Of a DNA stretch of 64,000 nt, positions 1 to 7,485 are shown one piece after another. The notes under the pieces are model-generated. The model saw nothing but the letters and a program-made list of their open reading frames with translations. It was not told the DNA's origin and did no database searches. Made by a program: the position numbers and the translations under genes. Positions within the stretch are counted from its first letter, which is position 1. Every line of letters starts with the position of its first letter. The stretch is from F23-B02 sp963613665 (GTDB taxonomy: Bacteria > Bacillota > Clostridia > Oscillospirales > Oscillospiraceae). The DNA is taken from the NCBI GenBank assembly GCA_963613665.1, contig CAVEAL010000011.1, forward strand, positions 9,728 through 73,727. Reading direction: 5' to 3'.

Positions 1-693
1 CCGAGCGTCATATACAAGGTCATAAAGACCGACGGCGGCGTTGTCATGGTTGATAATCCCCACAATTACCCCGATGCCGGAGTTATTGAGCACGCCGAGG
101 AGCCTTATGTCAAGGTGTCGATCATAACGCCCAACGACTATGTCGGCAACATCATGCCCCTGTGTCAGGACAGACGCGGAGAGTACAAGGATATGCAGTA
201 TCTCGACTCGCACCTTGTCGAGCTTCGCTATGAGATGCCGCTCAACGAAATAATCTATGACTTCTTCGACACGCTGAAGGCCCGCACTAAGGGCTATGCC
301 TCACTTGACTATGAGCTGAGTGAGTACAAGCCTTCGGAGCTTGTGAAGGTCGATATGCTCTTAAACGGAGATCAGGTCGATGCACTCAGCTTTATTGCAC
401 ATAAGGACAAGGCCTACCCCAGAGCGCGCAAGCTGTGCGAAAAGCTCAAGGACAATATCCCCCGCCAGCTTTTTGAGGTCCCAATTCAGGCGGCGATCGG
501 CGGCAAGATCATTGCGCGCGAAACCGTCAAGGCCATGCGCAAGGACGTTCTTGCAAAATGCTACGGCGGTGATATCACAAGAAAGAAAAAGCTTCTGGAA
601 AAGCAGAAGGAAGGCAAAAAGAAAATGCGCCAGCTCGGTACTGTCCAGATACCGACCGAGGCCTTCCTCGCAGTTTTAAAGCTTGACGAATAA
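1..693 (+). CDS. lepA: Elongation factor 4 (LepA), 3' part
   Basis: EF-4/LepA is a ribosome-associated translational GTPase. The frame is open from base 1, so only about 230 C-terminal codons of a protein usually near 600 residues are present, and the GTPase domain lies outside the window. The remaining part covers the EF-G domain V-like fold and the LepA-specific C-terminal domain. Diagnostic runs are YASLDYELSEY, VDMLLNGDQVDALSF and LAKCYGGDITRKKKLLEKQ. The internal ATG at 46 is not a start, because coding similarity continues upstream of it. A strong hairpin follows the stop directly. Identity is secure by family recognition. Confidence 0.95.
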   Translation, partial: PSVIYKVIKTDGGVVMVDNPHNYPDAGVIEHAEEPYVKVSIITPNDYVGNIMPLCQDRRGEYKDMQYLDSHLVELRYEMPLNEIIYDFFDTLKARTKGYASLDYELSEYKPSELVKVDMLLNGDQVDALSFIAHKDKAYPRARKLCEKLKDNIPRQLFEVPIQAAIGGKIIARETVKAMRKDVLAKCYGGDITRKKKLLEKQKEGKKKMRQLGTVQIPTEAFLAVLKLDE

Positions 694-729
694 ACATAAA
701 ATCCCACCGGCCGGTGGGATTTTATGTTT
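692..729. terminator. Terminator after lepA
   Basis: A near-perfect palindrome of about 19 bp per arm with almost no loop (core ATCCCACCGG/CCGGTGGGAT) is flanked by A-rich and T-rich ends. It begins at the lepA stop codon and should act as an intrinsic terminator. Confidence 0.85.
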
Positions 730-734
730 ATTAC

Positions 735-760
735 GGCCGGAGTCATTGATGACTCCGGCC
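735..760. other. Second hairpin after lepA, no T-tract
   Basis: GGCCGGAGTCAT and its exact complement ATGACTCCGGCC meet with only TG between them, so at least ten pairs can form. It lies five bases beyond the lepA terminator and is not followed by a T run, so it is not a standard terminator. Its role is unknown. Confidence 0.6.
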
Positions 761-783
761 GCTTTGAAGGGGGGGTGTATTAT

Positions 784-870
784 ATGCTCGTTAACAAGGA
801 AATAGTTAGGAAGGGAGAATTACAAAACACACGGCAAAAACAGCTTATGGCATTTGATAATAAGTTGTAA
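784..870 (+). CDS. Possible 28-residue small protein
   Basis: A short frame (MLVNKEIVRKGELQN...FDNKL, 28 codons plus stop) starts with ATG eight bases after a purine-rich AAGGGGGGG that could serve as ribosome binding site. The product would be charged and soluble, with no signal peptide or membrane segment. It lies in the 350-base gap between lepA and the VTT-domain gene. No family is recognised and the frame could be chance, so this is a weak call based on the ribosome binding site only. Confidence 0.2.
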   Translation: MLVNKEIVRKGELQNTRQKQLMAFDNKL

Positions 871-1003
871 CGAACATATTTTAATGCATCTCGGAGCGCA
901 GCATGTGGCAGGCAGCTTTACTCCGAAAGCTCTACGACTAAGATTATAGCACGCATCTTTTATATGTCAATACACAATCGTAAATATATTGGTACAACTT
1001 ATT
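859..1003. repeat. 11-bp inverted repeat bounding 123 bases
   Basis: AATAAGTTGTA (859-869) and its exact complement TACAACTTATT (993-1003) bracket AT-rich sequence that holds a weaker CGGAG/CTCCG pair. The right copy is followed by a T run at 1005-1010. It could be a structured RNA end or a small degenerate element. No gene is seen between 871 and 1043. Confidence 0.3.
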
Positions 1004-1043
1004 GTTTTTTGTCACAAGTGCATCAAATTTTTAAAATATTATT

Positions 1044-1733
1044 CTATTTTTCATGACTGCTGCATATGTGCCGGTATATCAGAAGTCCGGCAAGGCTTAT
1101 TGAAAGCGTCGCGGCAAATACCGCAGCCGCAAACCAGTAGTTTGAGGTCCCCAGCGCATCGCCTCCTACTGTGGAGGTAATGATAGCCGGCAGTCTGCCG
1201 AGCGAGCATATAAGAAGCCAGACGGTAAATTTTATATCGGTGAGACCCGCGAAGTAGCAAAGGAGGTCCTTCGGAGTTCCGGGGATCATGAAGATGATAA
1301 AAAATATAAAGTCTCGCTTGGGTGTTGTTTTAAGAAATCTGATGCTCCGGAGCTTTTCCTCGGAGAAAAACACCTCGACGAGTCTGTGTCCGAATCGCCG
1401 CACGAGCAGGAACACTATCACGCTGCCGAGTGTTGAGGATATAAGGCACAGGGCAGTTCCATCAACGGCGCCGAAGGCGTAGCCCGCGGCGATCTCGAAC
1501 GGTTCGCCCGGGAGCACGGCAATGATGACCTGAAGGATGACCATGCCGACGTAGGCAAAGCGGCTCCACACACCGTTGGTATTCACCCATTGGCGGAATT
1601 TCTCGGGCTCGGACGCAAAACGCACGAGCGGCACGCCCGCGAACCATATGATGAGCGCCGCTGCGGCTATGGCAATAACTATAGCCGCTATGCCGGTACG
1701 CTTCTGCTGTTTCCTTGTCAGTTGTCTTTTCAT
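1044..1733 (-). CDS. TVP38/TMEM64 (VTT-domain, DedA-like) membrane protein
   Basis: An integral membrane protein of about 229 residues from the VTT/DedA superfamily, whose members are linked to lipid scrambling or transport. It has an N-terminal basic stretch (MKRQLTRKQQKR), a first hydrophobic helix, then the VTT core with LPGEPFEIAAGYAFG and a glycine-rich GSVIVFLLVRRFG, and further helices to the C-terminus. A longer frame reaches 1814, but that start would overlap the divergent tspO. The ATG at 1733 gives the normal family N-terminus. Substrate and physiological role cannot be told from sequence. Confidence 0.8.
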   Translation of the reverse strand: MKRQLTRKQQKRTGIAAIVIAIAAAALIIWFAGVPLVRFASEPEKFRQWVNTNGVWSRFAYVGMVILQVIIAVLPGEPFEIAAGYAFGAVDGTALCLISSTLGSVIVFLLVRRFGHRLVEVFFSEEKLRSIRFLKTTPKRDFIFFIIFMIPGTPKDLLCYFAGLTDIKFTVWLLICSLGRLPAIITSTVGGDALGTSNYWFAAAVFAATLSISLAGLLIYRHICSSHEK

Positions 1734-1788
1734 GGCTTTGTGCGAATAAGCCCGGATGTCCGGACATATCATAACACGGGTGATAAAC

Positions 1789-2259
1789 ATGAATGCAAAA
1801 CGCAAAAAGCTCATTACGAGCCTTGCCCTGCCGCTTGCCGTCGGCGGTATTTCGGGGCTTATAACGAAGGATTATACGATAATATTCGAGCTTCTGGCAA
1901 AGCCGCCGCTCGCTCCGCCGGGCCGGCTGTTTCCCGTCGTGTGGACCGTTCTGTATATCCTGATGGGCCTTGCGTCCTATTGGGTGTGGATATCCGATGC
2001 ACGGCCGGAGGCAAAGAAGCTTGGGGCGGTTTACTACGCGCTCACGCTTGTGTTCAACTTTGTCTGGCCGATAATTTTCTTTGTGTTCGACAGATACCTC
2101 GCGGCCTTTATCTGGCTGTGCCTGCTGTGGATGTTAGTAATACTGACTGCCATGCAGTTCCGCAGAGCGGATGTGAAGGCCGGTTCGGCCATGCTTCCCT
2201 ACCTTCTGTGGGTAACGTTCGCAGGATATTTGAACCTTGGAATTTATCTGCTTAACTGA
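1789..2259 (+). CDS. tspO: TspO/MBR family protein
   Basis: A tryptophan-rich sensory protein of five transmembrane helices (156 residues) that in other organisms binds porphyrins and related ligands. The family signatures are visible: KPPLAPPGRLFPVVWTVLY after helix 1, WVWISD, FNFVWPIIFF, and the C-terminal LLWVTFAGYLNLGIYLLN. The frame can start at 1756, but ATG 1789 (MNAKRKKL) matches the family N-terminus and leaves 55 bases to the divergent VTT gene. Its stop overlaps the converging aldolase gene by 16 bases. The ligand here is unknown. Confidence 0.9.
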   Translation: MNAKRKKLITSLALPLAVGGISGLITKDYTIIFELLAKPPLAPPGRLFPVVWTVLYILMGLASYWVWISDARPEAKKLGAVYYALTLVFNFVWPIIFFVFDRYLAAFIWLCLLWMLVILTAMQFRRADVKAGSAMLPYLLWVTFAGYLNLGIYLLN

Positions 2260-3020
2260 CGCATTTTTTCAACGCGCTCCCTGAGAGCTTCTATGAATAT
2301 TGCGGCATCGAGGCTGTAGGCCATACCGTCAAAGCCGCGTGCAAAGCCGTCGGCGACGCCTTCCGTCGTGCCCGTGAACAGAATGCACTTCTTGCCTGCC
2401 GCGCGGCAGGCATTTATTATGCGCTCAAGCGCTGCCTGAAACACAGGGTTTGAAAAATCTCCCGGCATTCCCATGGAAATAGACAGGTCGAACGGACCTA
2501 CGAAGATGCCGTCAACACCGTCAAGAGCGGCGATCTCCTCGATCGCTTCAAGCGCACCGACCGTTTCGCACTGCGGGAGTATGAGTGTTTCGGAGTTGAA
2601 ATGCGCCATAGTTTCTGATACGCTGCCCAGTCCGTCAAAGCCCCAGCCGTCCTTACGCGAGGGGCAGAAGCCGCGCTGACCGACGGGATAATAGCGGGCA
2701 TAGGATATTATCTCCCGCACCTGAGCGGTACTATTCACGTTGGGGATTATAAGTCCCTGTGCGCCGACGTCAAGAAGCTTGAGTATCGCCGGACGGCTGA
2801 TCTCGCGCACTCTGCACAGCGGAGTTACTCCCGCATTTTCCGCTGCACGGATGAGCCTTGCGCTCGTCTCGGCCTCGATGGGAGAATGCTCGTTATCTAT
2901 TATGACAAAGTCTATACCTGTGCGGCCGGTGCACTCCATGAGATATTCACTTGCGGTGTCAAAAAATATGCCGATGGGCTTCTCACCGTTTTCAAGCTTA
3001 TGCTTCAGATTATTGTCCAT
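2244..3020 (-). CDS. HpcH/HpaI-type aldolase
   Basis: A class II, metal-dependent aldolase of the HpcH/HpaI (2-keto-3-deoxy acid aldolase) family, 258 residues, cytoplasmic. Such enzymes cleave or form 2-keto-3-deoxy acids to give pyruvate and an aldehyde. Visible motifs are DFVIIDNEHSPIE, GAQGLIIPNVN, ARYYPVGQRGFCPSR, ILPQCET and DGIFVGPFDLSISMGMPG, which hold the metal and phosphate/keto-acid contacts in known members. The start at 3020 is preceded by AAGGTGG at good spacing and is better than the upstream in-frame start at 3053. It is transcribed from its own promoter back to back with fbp. The true substrate is not deducible. Confidence 0.88.
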   Translation of the reverse strand: MDNNLKHKLENGEKPIGIFFDTASEYLMECTGRTGIDFVIIDNEHSPIEAETSARLIRAAENAGVTPLCRVREISRPAILKLLDVGAQGLIIPNVNSTAQVREIISYARYYPVGQRGFCPSRKDGWGFDGLGSVSETMAHFNSETLILPQCETVGALEAIEEIAALDGVDGIFVGPFDLSISMGMPGDFSNPVFQAALERIINACRAAGKKCILFTGTTEGVADGFARGFDGMAYSLDAAIFIEALRERVEKMRQLSR

Positions 3021-3051
3021 AAAAACCACCTTTTTTATATCATATAAAGAC

Positions 3052-3079
3052 ATTATACATACATTTTACACGATTTCAA
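3052..3079 (-). promoter_or_regulatory. Promoter of the aldolase gene
   Basis: Minus-strand TTGAAA, 16-base spacer, perfect TATAAT, about 30 bases upstream of the aldolase start. It ends one base from the oppositely directed fbp promoter. Confidence 0.6.
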
Positions 3080-3080
3080 G

Positions 3081-3109
3081 TTGTAAATTGTTAATTTAAA
3101 TGATATTAT
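3081..3109 (+). promoter_or_regulatory. Promoter of fbp
   Basis: TTGTAA, 17-base spacer, TATTAT, 33 bases before the fbp ATG. It abuts the divergent aldolase promoter. Confidence 0.5.
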
Positions 3110-3142
3110 TTTATTAAAAGAAATTATCGTGAGGACATACAT

Positions 3143-5014
3143 ATGAGCGAATTTTCGAGAGAATATCTTGAGCTGCTGTCGGAGAAATACCCCGACGAGG
3201 CAGCCGTGTGCTCGGAGATCATAAATCTTCGCGCTATCCTTGCCCTTCCAATGGGTACCGAGCATTTCATAAGCGACCTGCACGGCGAATACGCCGCCGT
3301 GCGCCACATACTCAACAACTGCTCCGGAGTAATACTCGAAAAGGTACTGCGCCTTTTTGAGGCCGAGATCGGCGAGGAGCGCTGCCGCAGTCTGTGCACG
3401 CTCATCTACTATCCTCGTGAAAAGCTCAGCGCCATGCGCGAGTCAGGTGAGTATACGCATGACACTCTCAAGAGCGTTCTGACCATGCTTCGCACTCTGG
3501 CGGAAACGCTTTCGAGCAAATACACGCGCAGCTATGTGCGCAAGCAGATGCCGCAGAAATGGAGCTTCGTACTCGACGAGCTCCTGCACATGCAGCGCGA
3601 CGAATATTCAAACCAGCTGCGCTACCACGATACGATACTTGAGTCGATAATATCCACCGGTGCCGCCGACGACGTTATAACCGCGCTGTCGGACATCATA
3701 AAGCGCCTTGCCGTCGATAAGCTGCACATAGTCGGAGACATATTCGACCGCGGCCCCGAGCCTGCGCGCCTGCTCGATGCGCTCATGGAGCATCCGAATA
3801 TCGACATTCAGTGGGGCAACCATGATATTCTCTGGCTGGGCGCAGCCTCCGGCAGCCCCGCCTGCATATTCACCGTGCTCAGGATCTCTCTCGACTACGG
3901 AAATGCAAATCTGCTCGAGCGCCGCTACGGTATAACGCTTCAGCCGCTGTATGACTTTACGCGCAAATACTACGGCGAGGTTACAAAGGAAAACATCAGC
4001 ATCGCGCTCAACACCATCGGCTTCAAGCTTGAAGGCAGGGTCATCATGCGCCACCCCGGCTACGGCATGAACTCGCGCCTTATGCTCAACCGCTGCGATT
4101 TTGAAAACGGCACGGTCATACTCGACGAGGGTGTATATCCCCTTAACACCGATAAGTGGCCGACCATAGACCCCAGCGATCCCTACAGCATGAATGACGA
4201 CGAGCTCGATCTTGTAAACGAGTACGTCAATCTTTTCCGCGACAGTCAGTCGCTGCACCGGCACATGGACTTTATCTACCGCGTCGGCAGCACCTACCTC
4301 TGCTGCAACGGCAATCTGCTGTACCACGGCTGCATTCCCATGACCGAGGACGGCGAGTTTGCCCGCGTGCGCCACGGCGGCGTATGGTACTCCGGCAAAA
4401 GCCTGATGGACTACGCGGACATGGTCGTCAAGAACGCGTGGGCAAAGCACGACGAGTCGGCGCTGGACATGATGTGGTATCTCTGGTGCGGCAACGACAG
4501 TCCGTTTTCCGGCCGCGTGTTCCACACCTTTGAGCGCGGCGTAGTTGACGATCAAAGCACATGGGACGAGCCCAAGAATCCCTATTTCAGCTTCTGGGAG
4601 GACGAGAAGGTCGCAGGCATGATCCTTTCCGAGTTCGGCCTTGATCCGGAGCGCGGACACATCATAAACGGCCACACTCCGGTAAAGGCGAAGAAGGGCG
4701 AAAGCCCCGTAAAAGCAGGAGGCAAGCTGTTCATCATCGACGGCGGCTTCTGCGAGGCATACCGGAAGACGACCGGCATCGCGGGATACACGCTTGTTTT
4801 TAACTCACACGGGCTGAAGATCAAGGCTCACAAGCCCTTTGAGGGCATCGCCGCGGTCATTGACGATAACGCCGATATCGAGTCCGAGGCCGTTCAGGTC
4901 GAGAGCTTTGAGCGCCGCCGTTACATCGCCGACTGCGACAACGGCGTATATCTGCGCCGCAGGATCGAAGCCCTTGAAAGTCTCCTCGCCGCCTACCGTT
5001 CGGCAAGCATCTGA
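3143..5014 (+). CDS. fbp: Class III fructose-1,6-bisphosphatase
   Basis: The Firmicute-type FBPase (623 residues, close to the usual length) hydrolyses fructose-1,6-bisphosphate to fructose-6-phosphate in gluconeogenesis. It belongs to the metallophosphatase fold: HFISDLHGEY (about 43-52), VGDIFDRGPEPARLLDAL and IQWGNHDILW give the metal-binding Asp/His/Asn set. The C-terminal half keeps the family-typical HTPVKAKKGESPVKAGGKLF and DGGFCEAY. GAGG precedes the ATG. It is monocistronic, with its own promoter and a strong hairpin at 5113-5142. With pfkA at 14.3 kb the window holds both opposing enzymes of this glycolytic step. Confidence 0.97.
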   Translation: MSEFSREYLELLSEKYPDEAAVCSEIINLRAILALPMGTEHFISDLHGEYAAVRHILNNCSGVILEKVLRLFEAEIGEERCRSLCTLIYYPREKLSAMRESGEYTHDTLKSVLTMLRTLAETLSSKYTRSYVRKQMPQKWSFVLDELLHMQRDEYSNQLRYHDTILESIISTGAADDVITALSDIIKRLAVDKLHIVGDIFDRGPEPARLLDALMEHPNIDIQWGNHDILWLGAASGSPACIFTVLRISLDYGNANLLERRYGITLQPLYDFTRKYYGEVTKENISIALNTIGFKLEGRVIMRHPGYGMNSRLMLNRCDFENGTVILDEGVYPLNTDKWPTIDPSDPYSMNDDELDLVNEYVNLFRDSQSLHRHMDFIYRVGSTYLCCNGNLLYHGCIPMTEDGEFARVRHGGVWYSGKSLMDYADMVVKNAWAKHDESALDMMWYLWCGNDSPFSGRVFHTFERGVVDDQSTWDEPKNPYFSFWEDEKVAGMILSEFGLDPERGHIINGHTPVKAKKGESPVKAGGKLFIIDGGFCEAYRKTTGIAGYTLVFNSHGLKIKAHKPFEGIAAVIDDNADIESEAVQVESFERRRYIADCDNGVYLRRRIEALESLLAAYRSASI

Positions 5015-5112
5015 AAGCGCATCGACGCACTGCCTGATGCGCATACCTTATCTCCCGACAGGCAGCTGCCGCTTCTCTCTCAATATGCTTTGAGATATCT
5101 TTGAATACAGAA

Positions 5113-5142
5113 AGCCCCCGGTCATTTGTTTGACCGGGGGCT
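5113..5142. terminator. Bidirectional terminator, fbp / ubiB-like gene
   Basis: Twelve-bp perfect stem AGCCCCCGGTCA/TGACCGGGGGCT with a six-base loop, between two converging genes. Confidence 0.85.
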
Positions 5143-5157
5143 CCCCTTTCATCTCAT

Positions 5158-6543
5158 CTATTCTTCACTATCTCCGTCGGGCTCGGTATCGAGCCCGTCA
5201 AATTCTTCGTCAATAAGCTCATCGGGGTCGCTGCCGTTATAATGCAGCGCACTTCCGGAAATGAGCTTGCGGTGTGATATTCTGCGCGTTATGCTGCCGG
5301 CCACTCCGCCGACCATCGCCTGCGCGGCGAGATGCTTGCCGATGATCGCCGCAAGGTCTGTTTTCGGCGAGAGGTCAGACACCGTGCCCTCCATGATAGA
5401 CAGGCTGCGCCAGAACATCGTCAATGATTTCGGTACCTTTATGCCGAAGTCGCGCGCAATGCGGTAGAGGTCGGCAAAAATATCGACCGTACTGCTCATC
5501 TGTGCCATGGACAGGACCCTGTACTTATCCAGGTATGCCTGCATACGTCCGTAGTACGCCTCGCGGTCGAGCTCCGGATCGTGCCCGCAGATATTTAAAA
5601 CCGCGTCTGCAAAGCTTAGATGGTCGTTGCTGAATATCGCCTTCATGCAGACCTTTATCAGCTCCGCGTCCGCACTTGTAAGTGTTCCCATCATGCCGAG
5701 GTCGAGCCATACTATGCGTCCGTCCCACACGCGGACGTTGCCCGGATGCGGGTCGGCGTGGAAAAACCTGTCCTCGGAAAACTGCTTTATGTAGTTATTT
5801 ATGAACTTAGTGCAGACTTCCTGTACGTTGTAGCCCTGCTCGATCATAGCGGCCTTATTGCAGATCTCAAAGCCGCCGATATACTCCATGACAAGCACAT
5901 GCTTTGTCGAAAGCTCGTCATACACTCTGGGGCAGTAAACGTACTTAATGCCTTCAATATTCTCGCGCACGCGCCGGATATTTTCGGCCTCGCGCTCGAA
6001 GTCCATTTCCTCCTGCGCGACAGCCCAGACCTCGTCGATCGTGTCGCCGATATCCATAACGTTGTTTATCTTTTTGAGCTTTACGACGTTCAGCGCACAT
6101 TTGATGAGCCTTACGTCGCGCTCCATGACCGAATATATATCCGGCCGCTGGATCTTTACGGCGACATGCGTTCCGTCAAGCAGCACCGCCTCATGCACCT
6201 GCGCGATAGACGCGGCACCAAGCGGGTACGGCATGATCTGCCTGAACACCTTGTTCCACGGCTTGCCGTATTCCTCGCTTATTATCTCGCGTATCTGCGC
6301 CGTGACAAGCCTCGATGCATCCGTGCGCAGATCCTCGAGCTTTTTGCAGTGCTCCATGGGTATGATCTCCGGGTGCATCGACAGAAGCTGCCCGAGCTTT
6401 ACGAATGTCGGGCCGAGCTCCTTGAGCATTTCGCACAGCTCGTTTGGACTCATTCCCTGTGTGATCCTGTACTTTCTGATTACCTTTACTATCTCGAACA
6501 GGCGCTTTGCGTCCGCGCCCGTCTCCATTGCGGCATTTGCCAT
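5158..6543 (-). CDS. ABC1/UbiB-family atypical protein kinase
   Basis: A member of the ABC1/AarF/UbiB family (461 residues), kinase-like ATPases linked to quinone or lipid metabolism. The family features are in order: the KxGQ region GPTFVKLGQLLS, the alanine-rich loop PLGAASIAQVH, the VAIK-like lysine in VAVKIQRP, EEMDFEREAENI, and HADPHPGNVRVWDGRIVWLDLGMMG with the catalytic and metal residues. Most UbiB proteins end in two hydrophobic helices. Here the C-terminus is short and acidic (DELIDEEFDGLDTEPDGDSEE) with no clear membrane segment. It sits 14 bases behind an unknown membrane-anchored gene, probably in one transcript. Substrate unknown. Confidence 0.88.
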   Translation of the reverse strand: MANAAMETGADAKRLFEIVKVIRKYRITQGMSPNELCEMLKELGPTFVKLGQLLSMHPEIIPMEHCKKLEDLRTDASRLVTAQIREIISEEYGKPWNKVFRQIMPYPLGAASIAQVHEAVLLDGTHVAVKIQRPDIYSVMERDVRLIKCALNVVKLKKINNVMDIGDTIDEVWAVAQEEMDFEREAENIRRVRENIEGIKYVYCPRVYDELSTKHVLVMEYIGGFEICNKAAMIEQGYNVQEVCTKFINNYIKQFSEDRFFHADPHPGNVRVWDGRIVWLDLGMMGTLTSADAELIKVCMKAIFSNDHLSFADAVLNICGHDPELDREAYYGRMQAYLDKYRVLSMAQMSSTVDIFADLYRIARDFGIKVPKSLTMFWRSLSIMEGTVSDLSPKTDLAAIIGKHLAAQAMVGGVAGSITRRISHRKLISGSALHYNGSDPDELIDEEFDGLDTEPDGDSEE

Positions 6544-6557
6544 CTATGATCCTACCT

Positions 6558-7208
6558 TCAAATTTCAGTATCGAGAATATAGCAGGTGTGGGTAATGTTT
6601 CCGTCATCGGTAAAGCTGACGATGTTCCCCTCGACCGGAATATATGTATCAGGCCGCACGGCAAGTACAAGGTCTGAGTCCTTTTCCCAGAGGTACACGG
6701 CGTTTTCGTATTTGATCTCGCCGCTGCGCAGTCCGGTGCGGATAGTCATACTGACGTTATCGTAGGTATATTCCGACGCCTCGTCTATTCTGATCCTGCC
6801 GAGCTCGACTGGCTCCGTGGCGGGGTCGATTATGTATCCGCTGCGCTCCTGCCCGGAGGCGTTTATGAACTTCACCGCCGTGAAGCCCGTCTCCTCTGCT
6901 GATGCGTCGATCTCCAGCGCCTCGGGCTTTACAAGGTACAGCATACGCTTACCCGTCCAGACCCAGGCACAGCCGGGATATTTTTCCGACTGCTCCGAAA
7001 AGCGCTGATAGTCCGCCCTGCACGCAGCCTGAGCTTCAGCCGGAGTTGCGGCCTCCAGTCCGTCAACATGCACCTGATACACCGGCGCGACCTGAGAAAT
7101 CTTATATCTGTGTATACCGAAAACAATGCCGAGCACTGCGAGCGTAAGCACGGCGCATATTATGTAAACCCGTTTTAAGTTGTTATCGCTTCGTTTTTTT
7201 GCAGGCAT
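6558..7208 (-). CDS. Hypothetical membrane-anchored protein
   Basis: A 216-residue protein that I do not recognise. It has a short basic N-terminus (MPAKKRSDNNLKR), one hydrophobic segment (about residues 13-30, YIICAVLTLAVLGIVFGI), then a soluble, probably extracytoplasmic part rich in acidic and aromatic residues with no cysteine pairs or catalytic motif I can name. GGAGG lies seven bases before the ATG. It has its own promoter (7239-7267) and is followed after 14 bases by the ABC1/UbiB-like kinase, so the two are likely co-expressed. Confidence 0.75.
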   Translation of the reverse strand: MPAKKRSDNNLKRVYIICAVLTLAVLGIVFGIHRYKISQVAPVYQVHVDGLEAATPAEAQAACRADYQRFSEQSEKYPGCAWVWTGKRMLYLVKPEALEIDASAEETGFTAVKFINASGQERSGYIIDPATEPVELGRIRIDEASEYTYDNVSMTIRTGLRSGEIKYENAVYLWEKDSDLVLAVRPDTYIPVEGNIVSFTDDGNITHTCYILDTEI

Positions 7209-7238
7209 CGCTTAGCCTCCGTAAATACTCGTGCCTTT

Positions 7239-7267
7239 ATTTTAACAGAAATCACTCCATTTAACAA
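7239..7267 (-). promoter_or_regulatory. Promoter of the hypothetical/UbiB-like operon
   Basis: Minus-strand TTGTTA, 17-base spacer, TAAAAT, about 30 bases before the start at 7208. Confidence 0.5.
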
Positions 7268-7339
7268 GTGTTTTTTAGATGCTGTGCACATTGCTTACAG
7301 CAGCGCGCAAATGGGCACTGCCTCGGTGAGCGGTAAAAA

Positions 7340-7369
7340 AAGACCGGCCACAGTGATGTGACCGGTCTT
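7340..7369 (-). terminator. Terminator of the esterase operon
   Basis: Read on the minus strand, a 13-bp stem (AAGACCGGTCACA/TGTGGCCGGTCTT, one G-U pair) with a four-base loop runs into seven T's. On the plus strand the same pair is a C-A mismatch, so it is built for leftward transcripts. It lies 117 bases after the last esterase gene. The interval 7372-7425 also has 8-bp arms CCGCGGCA/TGCCGCGG. Confidence 0.75.
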
Positions 7370-7485
7370 GTCCGCGGCAATAGGTGAGGAAGAAAAGGAA
7401 GTTGATATGGTAGGAAGTGCCGCGGATGTTGGGGGGATTTATGATAAGTGACTGCTGAGCGTCATATCATACGGTTACTTACGGC

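Noticed and set aside
3608..4675. Minus-strand frame of about 355 codons inside fbp
   Set aside because: Antisense shadow of a full-length, well-conserved gene.
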